This document shows, in pieces, positions 36,150 through 48,300 of a DNA stretch of 64,000 bases. Numbering within the stretch: position 1 is the first letter of the stretch; each line of letters starts with the position of its first letter. Origin of the DNA: Selaginella tamariscina. Its lineage: Eukaryota; Streptophyta; Lycopodiopsida; Selaginellales; Selaginellaceae. The DNA is taken from the NCBI GenBank assembly GCA_003024785.1, contig PUQB01000181.1, positions 263,501 through 327,500 on the forward strand. The letters run 5' to 3'. Both the position numbers and the translations under genes were made by a program. The notes beneath the pieces were generated by a model that worked only from the letters and a program-made list of their open reading frames with translations, was not told where the DNA came from and ran no database searches.

Positions 36150-36700
36150 ACCAGTTCATCCGGTCTTCACTTTTCAGCTCGATTTAATCACACACCCGTC
36201 CTGTTTTCCTTTCAGTATCGGTCGATACAGGTTCGAGTTTGTCCTTATTTTTTCAGTTTGTTGCTACACGTTGCAGCCTTCATTTGCGTTGTGCGATAGA
36301 ATCAATCTTCATTCTATATGGCAACGGACACACTCATGCTTGTTCGGATAAGTTAATATGTTGTTCGTGTGGATAATCACGAGCTTGAGCTTCAATCTTT
36401 GCGGGTGGTGCAGAGTCAAGCTTTTCACCTTATTCTTGGTATGGATTGGTTGACTCGCAATCATGTCAAGTGTAACTTTGAAAAGTCTCCCCCTATTTGA
36501 CTCTCCCTTATCTTTTCCATTCCTTTTACTTCTATTTCACTTCATCCATCTGTTTTCACCTCTGCTTGCATCACTTTTGTTTCACCTTTACTCCAACCAT
36601 TTTTCTTCATTCACTCTCTGGATATTCATGATCGTTTTGCTGCAGTCATTAATCAACTCAAGGAGTATGCTGATCTTTTTTAACTTTGACTTGTCATCTG
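36150..36700 (+). pseudogene. Protease-linker region of element E
   Basis: Frames give a possible SLVDTGSSLSFVS (aspartic protease D-T-G) around 36205-36245. ILGMDWLTRNHVK-like sequence (36430-36470) is typical of gypsy protease C termini. A Pro/Ser/Phe-rich linker follows. There are many stops. Confidence 0.5.
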
Positions 36701-37500
36701 GGCCAAGATTATGACACGCCACCCTATTCCAACTGGGGATGCTAGGCCGATCAAGGTTACTTGTGTGGCGTCGATCACCAAAGGAGCTCAAGATCTTACG
36801 AGCAAATGTTAAGGAGATGTTGGAGAAAGGTGTTATCCGAAAATCTCGAAGTCCTTAGGCGTGCAAACTTCATCTTGTGATTGAAGCATAAGAGCATTCG
36901 ATTTTGCATCGACTATCGCTCATTAAATGATGTAACTATTTTAGATGTGTACCCACTTTCTCATACTGCAAGACCTTTTGGATCGACTGGGGCGGAGCTG
37001 GTGGTTTACCATTAGATCTCGCCTTTGGATATTGGCAAGTTCCGATGGCTGACATGGACATTCCCAAGATTGCTTTTCGAACCATTGGCATGTACGAAGT
37101 TTTGGTGATGCCTTTCGGTTGAACAATGCTCCAGCAACTTTCCAACTTATATGGAGAGGTTCTCTGTGATATGCCGAAGTGATGCCGACTTTCATTGATG
37201 ATGTTTTAATCCATTCGGATGGAACGTGGGAGGAGCATGTCGGTGATGTACGCGAGGTTTTGAATCAGCTACGAGAAGTTGGTTTGAAGTTGAAGCCGTT
37301 AAGTGTGTGTTTGGATCAGGACACTTATTTGGGTTATCGCATTTCACGTGAAGGTTTGCAAGTCGATCCTGACAAACTAGTTGCAGTTTTGAAGTTCCCT
37401 ACGAAGTGTGTGAATGATGTGCAACGCTTTCTTGGCAAGGTACAATATCTGGGTCGTTTTGATCATCTTTCAGATCGTACTGCACCGTTGCGGTGTTGTT
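36701..37500 (+). pseudogene. Reverse transcriptase of element E
   Basis: RT motifs across frames are [10 protein letters not shown]-like (36900-36930), [14 protein letters not shown] (37105-37145) and FIDDVLIHSDGTWEEH (37190-37240) with both catalytic Asp. The palm-thumb GYRISREGLQVDPDKL and FLGKVQYLGRF follow. The latter part, 37179-37500, is one open frame, and earlier parts are frameshifted. Confidence 0.82.
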
Positions 37501-37990
37501 GAAGTCAAATGACTTCTTTTGTTTGGTCTAAGGATTGCAAGAGGCATTTGCAGATCTCAAAGAGTTGTTGACGACTCCTTCAGTTTTGGCGTACCCGGAT
37601 TACACTCGTCCTTTCATCTTGCGTGTAGATGCTTCTGACATCGGTCTTGGGGGTATTGATGCAGGAGAGTACGAAGTGTTCCTGGCCAACGACATCCCAT
37701 TGCATACATCAGCCGTACATTGCAGCCAAGAGGTGAATTACTCCACATGAAAAGGAGTGTCTTAGCAGCAGTTTGGGGTTTTGGAAGCTCCATGCCTACT
37801 TGCATGGTTCACGGACGTTGTTGGAAGGCGATCATGCAGCAGTCACTTCGTTGTAAGCGGAAAATTTGATTGGTCGTACTGTTTGGTGGGCCTTGAAACT
37901 TCAAATTTATGACTTTGAAGTTGTTCATCGTCCAGGAAATTCCATGGCTGATGCTGATGCTCTTTCTCGGGCTCCTCTTCCATCTTCTCT
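37501..37990 (+). pseudogene. RNase H of element E
   Basis: FILRVDASDIGLGG (37614-37660) holds the first catalytic Asp. EKECLAA-like sequence near 37750 and YDFEVVHRPGNSMADADALS (37908-37968) hold the later acidic residues. One or two frameshifts separate the parts. Confidence 0.8.
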
Positions 37991-38199
37991 CTCTTCTTTT
38001 GCCCAGAAGACCAGTTGTCCAGCCTCAATGGACTTTTTGGATGGAAATTCCGTACCATCAGCAGTTGCAAAATGCAGATTAGATTTGCCGTCTTTGGATA
38101 AGGTTCGGGAAGCTCAAAAGGTTGAGCCATGGGTCAAAAGCTTCATGATGGGTTTGAGAATCCTGCATCACTTGTTATGACTTGCCTTTTAGGCATTAC

Positions 38200-39200
38200 A
38201 TTCGCAATATTGCCTTCAGAATGGCCTTCTTTATTTTGTGAGGACTTCATTTGCAGTTGGTGGTACCTTCGGTCTTCATTCCACGCTTCCTCCATGCTTA
38301 CCATGACTCTCCTATTTTTGGCGGGCACATGGGACATCGTTGTGTTGATGGAGAAGCTGCTCAGATCTTTCTATTGGCTGAGTTGCAAGGAGATGTGATT
38401 CGGTATGTGTGTAGCTATGGGTGGTGCCAAGCTCGCAATATTCCCCCGTGTGCTTCGGAAACAGTTGGAGTCAATTGCAGTTTTCGTCTGTTTGAGTTGA
38501 TGGCATTTGATTTAATGAGATACATAATTTGGATATATTATTCGGCATCTTCATCAATGTAAGGACCTTGAAATAGCATATAATAATAACAAATAAGAAG
38601 AAAACTGGGGTATGCAATATTAAGTTTTATATGGTCCAAAATTTTGTATCATATATAGATAAATATATGCTACATTTTTTTAACGTTGAGAAACGAAATA
38701 TTTAGGGAAATTCTTTACCTTTTCCCGGTCACTGCTGGCAATGAATATGTTATTATTGCTTCTGATTACCTAACTCATTGGGTAGAAGTTGGTGCTCTTC
38801 TAGTGTGACTGCTTTTTGCTATTGGTTAGTTTTTCTTAATCAAGTTGTGTTTCAGCATTCTTGTCCGAATAAATTCTCTCGGATAATGGTCATGCATTTA
38901 TGGCTGAGGCATTTCATGTTTTAATGTCTCGACTAGGGATACGTCACACTTTCAAAGTGCTTATCATCCAAACAGATGGTTTGGTGGAACGGCTCGTCAG
39001 AACCTTCAAGGGAATGATCGCGAAGTATGTGAATTTTCAAATTCAGATTGGGATGTTTCTGCCGTCTCTTCAATATGCTTATGTCACTGGAGTACAAAGT
39101 TCCATTGATACTTCCCATATAACTCTTGTATGGCCATGACTTGGTGTTGCCAATAGAGTTGGGTTTGCCTTCTTGGTTACCATGAGTTGCTGATGCTAGG
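38200..39200 (+). pseudogene. Integrase of element E
   Basis: The zinc-binding part reads LVVPSVFIPRFLHAYHDSP and FGGHMGHR (38255-38340). The core resumes with VTAGNEYVIIASDYLTHWVE (38730-38790). The last acidic motif region carries HPNRWFGGTARQ-like sequence, where the expected Glu is not evident. The C-terminal part ends near 39570. An AT-rich insert of about 190 bp (38517-38705) separates FELMAFDLM from its continuation. Confidence 0.75.
38517..38705. other. AT-rich insertion inside integrase of element E
   Basis: The frame before it (FELMAFDLM) and after it (PVTAGNEYVII) are adjacent in gypsy integrases. The intervening 190 bases are AT-rich, noncoding and unlike the element. No clear inverted repeats or target duplication are seen, so its nature is open. 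Confidence 0.5.
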
Positions 39201-39628
39201 TCATGGATCGGTATCTGACGAGTATTCTTCTATTGGTTCGTGTGGAGTCAACAGAACACTTAGATGCGTACAAGTAGGATAACCAACGCTAAACTCGCAC
39301 CATCATCCTTTGCGGTACAAGGTTGAGGACTGGTGTTGGTTCATTTTCTAAACTTACGTACATAGTTTAACTAAGAGTCTCCTTCTTTAGTGGAAAGGAC
39401 CGTATCGAGTGCTACGGCAAGTAGGGCCGTAGGTTTATGAGGTTCAGCACGACATTCAACCCAATCCCCTGGAGATTGTACACATGCAAGCGTTTTGTGT
39501 AACGATTGAAGCATTTTGTGCAACGGGAACAATTGTGCCGTTTATAAATCCACCAGTGCCTCTTCCAAATCCGGGCCCATCTACCAGAGAACCCTAACTA
39601 ACTTACTTCCTTCCAAGAGGAGGGATAA

Positions 39629-39772
39629 TGTAAGATCCACGTGTAGACTGCATGTGCACATATTATTATTAGCATAGTGAATTTTGATAGCCGTCGAATT
39701 GGTTTCAATCTAGATCATCGTTAAGGTTTCTGACTAATGGATATACACATTTCTATATTCCGAGCTCTCACA
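39629..39772 (+). mobile_element. Element E, 3' LTR
   Basis: 144 bp, TGTAAGATCCACGTG to GAGCTCTCACA. It matches 34880-35035 with several substitutions and a 12 bp deletion. Confidence 0.85.
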
Positions 39773-40472
39773 ACCAGAGTTTACATACTTAAGTATTAAA
39801 CCACATCCACTTTTGAAGTATCTGTGTGTTGATATGTAACACACATATAGTGCATGTCAGTTTACAATTATATTTGATTAAGGTTTATAATATTAGCATT
39901 ATATTACTGGCTTTTACCATTAAAGAAAAATTTAGCTAAAAGTATATACCTGGATGGAATCTGCCATCTATGAACATCTTCATTGTAATGACGATGTTGT
40001 CATGGTGACCAGCCTCCACATATCTCTTAATAGCGTGGTGAATTGAAAACCTCTTTTTTATGTGGGGAATTTGCACTGTGAACAAAATAAATTGACATGT
40101 TAAATAAAAATGAAATTAAAAAAACATTAAGAATTTTAAATAGAAATTAAGCGGTCCGTAAGGAATGTATTGAAGTGAAGTGCAGGCATTGGGTCGAAGA
40201 ACTGAAGGTGCCACGTGTCAAAGAATCATTGCTTTCACGGACTCGAAAACAACAAATAATAATAATGTGTACATATATTCACGCACACGTGTGCGTGCGT
40301 GCGTGTGTGCATTTATACGTATGCATACAAATACACACACTACACAGTCACAGTGGATCGTCTCTTATGATGACCATTGCCGATCGGCCGATCCACTACC
40401 GTCAGGGAAACCTTTGACCACGTGGCCTAACTTCACTGGATTCAATCCATTCACCTTTTGCAAAATTGGCAT

Positions 40473-41358
40473 TTTTAATAAGGCACTATTGAGTGGTTAT
40501 TTGGCTATTCTAAATTAAAAAATGTTACATCATTAATAATATATCACTATAGTTTTACACTAATGATTAATTGAATTAAAAATTATATATGTATGTATAT
40601 AGAGAGAGATTATACGTATCTATAAAAACGTTGGATCCTCAGCACTCTCCTCTGCCTTGGAGCTCATATGTTTTCTATTTTTAAAGCATATGCTATATAA
40701 CTTAATTTAAATTAACGTTACATATATTACATTATATTAAATCACATTGGCACTTTTAATTTAAAATATTCTTATTTTAATTTTTATATCAACAGTGATT
40801 TCTCATGTTCAAATATAAAACTATTAGATTATATATATTACAATATATTAAATCACATTGGTACTTTTAATTTAAATATTTTGATTTTAATTTTTATCAA
40901 CAGTGGATTTCTTATGTTCAAATATAAAACTATTAGATTATATATTACATTATATTAAAATCACATTGATACTTTCAATCTAAATATTTTAATTTTAATT
41001 TAATTTCGATATCAGCAATGGATATTTCAGGATCAATAAAAATTCCAGATTTAAATATTAAACTTAAAATATATTATAAATGATGAATTTAGTGTTGCTA
41101 TCACTTCACATTATTGATTTTAATTTCTTTTTTCATTTCTCTTTCATAATATAATATAATAATTTATTTATATACACCAAAGTATATTTAAGCTGCAGAA
41201 ATATTTTTTTAAATTTATCTTAAAGTATCTCGACTTTGAAACATAAGTTTCGTTTTTAAGTATATAATAATTTACTTTTTATTATTATTATTATAATATT
41301 TGAGTCAGTCTAGTCTTTTAAGTCACGGATGTGGAGTTACCTGTTCACTACAATTCAT
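40473..41358 (+). promoter_or_regulatory. Divergent intergenic region, companion 4 / AUX-LAX copy 5
   Basis: It aligns with 30584-31469, including the repeated TTCAAATATAAAACTATTAG segments (three copies, 40805-40990) and the TATATACACCAAAG block before the start. No element G insertion is present. Confidence 0.5.
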
Positions 41359-43084
41359 ATGGATATTGAGAATCACACAGAGTCCATTAAAGAATTTATT
41401 CTTAAAATAGTATGGTATGGAGGTTCTACATTCGATGCGTGGCTAAACATTGCAGCAGCTAAGGTTTGTATAATTCAATACATATTTCATATAGTGCGTG
41501 TGCGTGCGTGCGTGTAATGTTCCCGTATGTAAGATTGCAGGCCGGCTATTGAATGCTCCACAAGCAAGTGCTCAATTGGGATTACCTTCAGCAATTGTTA
41601 TACAGCTCTTTCAATATTTATCGGAATTTGGACACAAAGCATAATTAATATTTTATATTTAAAACACAAGTTTAATATCAGGCAGACTAGAAATCGTGAC
41701 TCATATAATCACACAATTCAGGTAAATTTTATTTAATTTTTATTTAATTTTTATGACATTTTTAACTTATAGCTTCATGAAGTCATTGGTGGACTGTTGG
41801 GCTGGAAATGGAAAATAATATCATTAATATTCAATCTGGGGTCTCTTTTCTTTATTTCAGCTCTACAATAATTGCATGTAGCAAGTAAGTAATAAATAAT
41901 AAAATCCTTCATTATTATTATTATTTTATTAATTAATTTAATTTACAGTTTTGTTTATCTGGTTAACGATAAATTAAATAAAAGGACATGGACTATGGTA
42001 TTTGGAGCAGTTTTCTCTCTGTCAATACTTGTTCCAAGTGCACATAACTATAGAGTATGGTCCTTCATTGGCGTGCTTACAACTATTTTTGCTTCTGGAT
42101 ATTTAACTATTGCTACTCTTTTCCATGGAAAGGTTGTATTTAATTTATTAATTTATATTTTATATATAATTTATATATTTTCATTATTATTGTTATTATT
42201 ATTAATGTTTATTATACAGATTCCAAATGTGAAACGCACTCTCCACATAGTTATCAAGATTACTTCACCGGTATGTCTGGCTTGTCAAATCTCGGGGACG
42301 TGGCAATCCCTGTGTAAGCACTCTCTCTTACACACTCACACACATGTGGTGTATGGGCCTGAACATGTATTATATATTAAAACATACTGCAGGGAGATTA
42401 TGGATGCAATGTGGAGACCCCAAGAATATAAAGTGGCATATTTTGGAGGGGGAATATTCGTTCTTCTAATGGTCATGGTTCCAACTATTACTATGAACAT
42501 CAATTTTGGAGATGCATTACTCACAAAGACAAATGCCATAGTTTTGCTTCCAGATTCTAAGTTTAGAGACACAACCATAGTTCTCATGCTTATTCACACG
42601 GTACATACACACGCACGCACACGTACACACACACACATAGTTAACTAATGTTTTACCTTGTGAAGTTTATCAACTTTGGGATGTATTCAATACCTGTATA
42701 TACAATGTGGGAGAAGATGGTGGGACATGAGTCACCTAGTTATATAAAGAGAACATTATTTAGGATTCCAGTGTTTGTGGGATTTTGGGTGGCATTAGCA
42801 TTTCCATTCTTCGGATCGATTAATAGGGTGATTAACTCTATGATGGTAGTATGGAACTTACATATTATACCATGCATGGTTTATAACATAGTGTTTTGGT
42901 CAGTTAAAGAGCAGAAATTAACACATCCTTTATCAAGGTTGGGATGGGTGGTAGATTTAAGTGTTAACCTTGGTATTATTTTGTGGAGGATGGTTGTGGA
43001 TGTGGCTTAGGATCATGGGGCAATATGGATGCATTAGTAAAGTCAAAAGGTCTTAAATTATTTGCACGTTGTTATAATTGCTGA
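41359..43084 (+). pseudogene. AUX1/LAX-like auxin influx carrier, copy 5 (frameshifted)
   Basis: Exons are 41359-41467, 41541-41721, 41773-41884, 41949-42132, 42220-42313, 42393-42600 and 42666-43084. Exons 1, 4 and 6 are open. Exon 4 gives VNDKLNKRTWTMVFGAVFSL and PSAHNYRVWSF, very close to AUX1. Exon 2 loses a base near 41615, exon 3 one near 41870, exon 5 one near 42240 and exon 7 one near 43005. Three in-frame single-codon losses occur (exon 1 and twice in exon 7), as expected under past selection on frame or by chance. In exon 5 the His of the Gly-His motif is Asp. The end reads LFARCYNC. Confidence 0.86.
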
Positions 43085-44098
43085 TAAACATATACAATGT
43101 TACAAATTGGGTTTAGGATTTAGAATTTCACCATAATTAACATTAATTATTAAGAAATTAAATATAAGTTTTTTGAAACATAAAATAAATAATCGATAAA
43201 TGTGTTAAGAATATTTATATATATGTTTCTCAAATAAATAAAATAAAAGTTAAGATCAATAACAATTCACATTAACCAAACACTGAGACTATTCAAGAAC
43301 TTGTTTTAACAGTCATACGATATGGAGGTTTTATAATAACTTCTATATTTTAATAAGTAAAACATATTTCTTCAATTAATTCTCTATTTCTGATAATTTT
43401 CCAAATGACCCTCAAGTTTAATATATATTTTAAATTTTAATACTTAAAGTGTTACTTTTTCACATTTCTCACATAGAATAAATCTGTAAATTAAATTCTT
43501 AAATTAAGTGATATATAGTTAAGAAGTCATTAATATTTAATATGATTTAAAGATTTTAATACATTTATTAATGTGGGAATCCTAAAGTTGATTATGACAA
43601 TTTAAATAAATCTAATAAATGATTATCTTTAATTATTTCATGTTTTCTCTGATTCACAATCAAATCGTAAAATGCATACATCATAGACACCTAGCAAAGA
43701 CATATTTCCTACGGTTAGTACTTACTGGCCATATCAGTGTACGTATTCATGCATAGGCACTTCTTGAATATTATTAACTTTGCAAATTATTGACATTACA
43801 TTTTTATTTGTTATTATACTAATATTTTTCTTAAGCAATTTAAAAAGTTTTCCACTTAAAATTAGTACATCAACTCTTAATGGTATTGCATGGATTATTA
43901 AAAAGGTGTAAACTTTCATTAAAATATGTTAAACTTGATATTAATTCCTTTTTAACTTAATTATATGTAGATTTACTCAGAAGTAATAAAAAGTCTTATG
44001 CTATTAAAAATTAAATAATTAAATTTATTTATAGTAATTAAAACTATTTAGATAGAAATAATTTTATTACTTAAATTAATTACCATATAATTTATTAC
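43085..44098. other. AT-rich 3' flank of copy 5
   Basis: It aligns with 33210-34600 but has an internal deletion near 43575, where about 500 bases present in sibling units are missing. The acceptor of companion exon 7 is lost here. No gene. Confidence 0.55.
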
Positions 44099-44760
44099 CT
44101 GGTTAACTTTTATAAAACTTTCTTTCATATCTTCCTTTTCGATCGATCCAATTGTAATCTTCTCCTTTTTCTGTATTAAAACAAATAAGAATAAGTATGT
44201 ATGTATGTTATACATTTAATAATATCCCATGTTTGATATGAATATTAAAACAGATCGTTATAGTAAATAAATATATACTAAGTATAATTTAGTGACATGG
44301 TGTATTTAACATAAGGTAATTTCTATATTTAATAATATTTACAAACTGATGACATGGCATTTTCATTCCGTTTAGATTAAAAGTATAGTGCATATGTTAA
44401 TTAATGAGAGTTTTACATACTAAGTATTAAACCACATCCACTTTTGATGTATGTGTGTGTGAGATGTACACATACCGACATCTAATTATATTTGATTAAG
44501 ATTTATAAATATTAGCATTATATTAAATAATTTAGCTAAAAGTATATACCTTTTCCATGGGATGGAATCACATCTTCATTGTAAGATAGCAAATAAGGAC
44601 CAACAATACTCTTTGGAGGAAGCATTTCATCTTTGGGCCCAATTCTTCCATTTATCACACTTCTCTCAGGTACTATTAAATACAAAATTATATTAATAAA
44701 AGGAAAAAAAAAAGAATTAATTTATTATTATTTTTTTAATATATGACTTTACCTAGTTGA
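44099..44760 (-). pseudogene. Unidentified companion gene, unit 5 (truncated)
   Basis: Only exon 6 (44170-44099) and exon 5 (44672-44550) remain, plus intron sequence. Exon 5 carries GRIGPKDEMLPPKSIVGPYL, the fullest middle part in the array, but lacks about 30 bases before its end. Homology to the array stops at about 44760, within the donor of exon 4, where unrelated sequence begins. Confidence 0.6.
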
Positions 44761-45399
44761 TAAGAACATGAGTGGTATAAAGACTTATTTAAAAATGACG
44801 TTCTTTAATAATAATATTGTAGAGCGCTTGGTTCTCTCATTTAATTTATAAAATTCAAAACCATGAAAAAGAAAAGTGTTAAGGTATGTTTTATATGGTG
44901 GATTTACTCATAAAAGTTTTCAAGATTCTTCTTTCTGAGGCACGTATCCAAGTAGTTTCACTAGCTTATCCATGGTATTATATCAAATATAAATCAAAAG
45001 TGATTGGATGGATACAAGTAATGTTTGGTTGAGCATAGCCTTTTGAAGAGAGTCGTCTATTGTCTACCGCTAAGATATGTGCATTCTTCATTATCCTTAA
45101 ACTGATTGATTTCCCAATGAAGCCCAATTTCTATATCATAGAATTTTATATCTTATATCATATTTCTTATATCATAGAATTCGAGAGGTTTATAACATAT
45201 TCATTGGTCAAAAATCCAATATTTACGAATCACCTCTTTTGCAACACTACAATGTTTATTAAGCAAATTCAACAGCGGTGTCAAGTTGTGAAACTACATG
45301 CATGACCAAATCCTACAGTTTACCCATCTCTTAAGCTTTTGAAAGAGACAGTCAACCTGAATGATATATCATGTCAAAATTTACCATGACAAGGAATGA
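44761..45399. other. Unassigned sequence at the array breakpoint
   Basis: No gene or repeat is recognised. Short open frames such as 45060-45305 have no familiar motif. A small direct repeat (ATATCATAGAATT) occurs at 45133-45181. Confidence 0.4.
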
Positions 45400-48300
45400 A
45401 TCTTCTTGTTTTATTTCATTTCTATCCTCAGGCCTTTGTCGATGAAGCAGAACACCATTGACATCCAACAACACAATATGCCATGGGTAACAAGGGGTAG
45501 CGTTGCCTCTTGAATGCTTTGCAACTCACTTGTTTGTCCCTTTCACATTTATCTGTTGATGCTATATTGTTGCCTATCCCTTTATCATTTAATTGTACAT
45601 CATCCTTACAAGATTCAGATATTGCAGGTGCTGAAGAAAGATTTAGAATTGAAGGCAATAGAAATGTGATGAAAAAACTGAAGTGGTCCCCATGGTAACG
45701 ATGTTTTGAGCTGCATTATTATCCATTTCCTGCATGAACTCTGTCATTCTGACATGTGGCACAAGAAATTTTCCAAACCCCTCTCTTACCTCATGCAATG
45801 CTGAAAATCCATGTTCTCAATTGTTTCATTACATCTGCAAAATGATAATTAGCTGACCTTATAATTATCAAGGTATATTATTTACCTTGTTAATGTGTGA
45901 CCCATGTTTGAACTAAAAGCTTCATTAATCCTTGAGAATTTATTTTCTGTACAAATATAAAGAAATATACAAAAATGCCTTATGTTACACTCATTTACAA
46001 CTATTATCACTCTAACAATTCATTAACAATTCTTCTTCGCTATTACCTTCTGAGTGAGGCGAAGAAGGTCTAGCCGCTTGTGAGATCATTGAAGATCTTC
46101 TGTATCTTCTGTTGATGTTTCCATGGGTAATGGAGTGTGAATGTTCTGTACTCCTCGAGATAACTTCCGGTCTAATATCTGATTGAAGTTCTTCTCAGAC
46201 TCCGACATTGAACCAGATTCTCTTCAGAGCTATCGCACTTCTCGGGAGGGAACTTTCTAAATACTCCTTATGGTTTGTTGGGGTAGTCAGTTGAGAACCT
46301 CTCTATCCACTTGTTCAGGTCCTCAACCATGGTCTTATCCTTTTCAACGGCAAACACACATGTATCCCGAAGGTAACACTCCTTCAAGACGGACCCCCTA
46401 GTGCAGTAGTCAAAAACCCATGCATCACTGTGAGGACCCCTGATCAAGTTGACGATGCTCCGTGCGCTTGACTTGTAATGTTTGGATACCGAATACGTCC
46501 TCTCAGCTATCGGTGTATCGGATGGAGGTTCAGGCCGTTGGAGTGCAAACAGATGCCTGGCCAGTCATTTGGAAGTTTGAAATTGTTTGGCGCATTCCTA
46601 ACAACCAAGTGAACAACGTATCAATGCACTTGGATCAGCATCGTTCATATAAAATCCTGTCCAACGATGTCTTATTCTTCTTGGCGAAGGACGAAGGCAA
46701 AAGTATCGGTGACATGAGCAAGAATCAAGAAATAAATACCTGAAAAGTAGGTATCAGCAAAGCGTCAAAAATTCAATAATAAATACCTTTTATGTACATG
46801 CTTGCACGGCTAAGTTTCTCCACCAAATCCTCTATGCCTATCTGTCGAAGGATTTTTTGACACCCGCATCCATCACGAACAATTGAAACGGTTTTCCTAC
46901 AAGCAGTGATGTTACCCCATAAAGTCTCGAATTAACAACAAACATCTGTAGGGCTTGTCGTGATTCGTAGCATCCTCCTTTATAAGGTTCAACTTCGGTT
47001 CTCCGCTGCTGAAGGACTGCCATAAGAGAAGGCGTCATCAATGTTCTCCTTTTGGCGTTGGCGTGCAATAGATTCTTGCCTAGATCTTCGATTGGTTCAC
47101 CCATTCGACAAGCATATCATGTTTGTCACATGCAAATATTTGCTGACCTTTGTATGTTGAAGCCGAGGTCCAACCCAGTTTGTGGCAGTGTATTCCCAAC
47201 CACTCCTTGAAGTGCCTGACCGTCTTCAACTCCATTGCCTTGAGATGAAAAGGAGAGGTGGGCTGCTGTTATTAATTGTAATTTGCCATCAATCACCAAA
47301 TCAGCCAAGACTTCCATCCATCGTTGTTCCATTTAAAGGCTTCAACCATGTGAGCTTGAAATCGTTGTCTACATCCTTTGTAGATTGAACAGACTTAGCC
47401 TTCCGTTTACTGGGTTTCTTTGCAGACTTCTCAAGGGCTCCCTTCACTTCTCTTCTTCTTCAGTGTTCCTTTTGCAAAGGATTCCATAATCCCCAACCAT
47501 TTGGCAAAGACCTTTATCCTTGGGACAAGAAATCAACATCATCAAAAAGGATGTTTCCTTCCCGCCCACCTGGGCAAAATAACTGTTGCAATTTCTTCAC
47601 TCTCTTAAAAAAAGACAGATTAATATACGGCAAGATAAATCCCGCCAAGACAATTTACTTACCCGGTATTCTGCACTTTGTTCTCTCCTGCAGTAGCTCT
47701 TTGTGGTCGCCCAAGATTCCACATGGATCGCGTGTGTTTGAACTTCTCCCATATTTTGCTGTTGTAGTGGTTGGTGTCAGCAGCATCCCATTCGCCGATA
47801 ACTTATGGTACTGCTTCGTTATGAGATTCGGCTTAGCTAAAAACCGATCTTTTTGTCAGCTTCTCACGAGTATGCTCGAAAGTTTTGTTGCCATCGTTCT
47901 TTATTGTGTTCATCGAGAAGTCGTTGGGCTGCTGCTATGTGTGTTGGCTGCTAATAATGTAATACCTAATTGATTTTTTATTCTCCGTCTGAATCTTCAT
48001 GATTTGTTCTGGTGTTGTCACCCACACTATCTCAGTGCCTTTCTTTCTTTCATAGTATGGGCACAAACAGCATTATGTGGAACAGTATAAGAATTGTCGT
48101 CCTTCATTTTCTCCATGAGCTCAGCTACACGTTCCTGGTTGAGTGGCCTGTAATTGAAGTTGGGTTAATGATGCAATACTTAACCTTACACTCGTAAATC
48201 CTATCATTCAACATCATTTCCTTGTGGCTTATTACAGCATGGGATGCCACAGGTGCAGTTGACAAAACGACATATGATTTTCTTCTGTGGTCAGAAACAA

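Larger units (their letters stand above)
34880..39772 (+). mobile_element. Element E: Ty3/gypsy retrotransposon
   Basis: It is 4.9 kb with short LTRs, 34880-35035 and 39629-39772 (both start TGTAA and end CTCTCACA). A polypurine tract, CCAAGAGGAGGGATAA, sits before the 3' LTR. Gag, RT, RNase H and integrase lie on the + strand, all broken. It sits in an intron of companion unit 4; the same intron is uninterrupted at 29510-29530 and 44395-44420. The flanks next to the LTRs (AATGA and ACCAG) are too diverged for a safe target duplication. It is a different family from A/D and lacks an evident chromodomain. Confidence 0.85.
34465..40472 (-). pseudogene. Unidentified companion gene, unit 4 (split by element E)
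   Basis: Minus-strand parts: exon 1 40472-40352 (MPILQKVNGLNPVKLGHVVK, with an in-frame stop near its end), exon 2 about 40241-40155 (donor deleted), exon 3 40075-39993, then a deletion that fuses exon 3 directly to a piece of exon 5 (39992-39950) and removes exon 4. Element E interrupts the intron that follows (34880-39772). Exon 6 is at 34667-34597 and exon 7 near 34487-34465. Exon 1 here is the fullest version and sets the likely start. Family not recognised. Confidence 0.62.

Noticed and set aside
34880-39772. Possible endogenous pararetrovirus or retrovirus
   Set aside because: Elements A, D and E have integrase after RT/RNase H and no envelope-like or movement protein frame. They are ordinary Ty3/gypsy retrotransposons.
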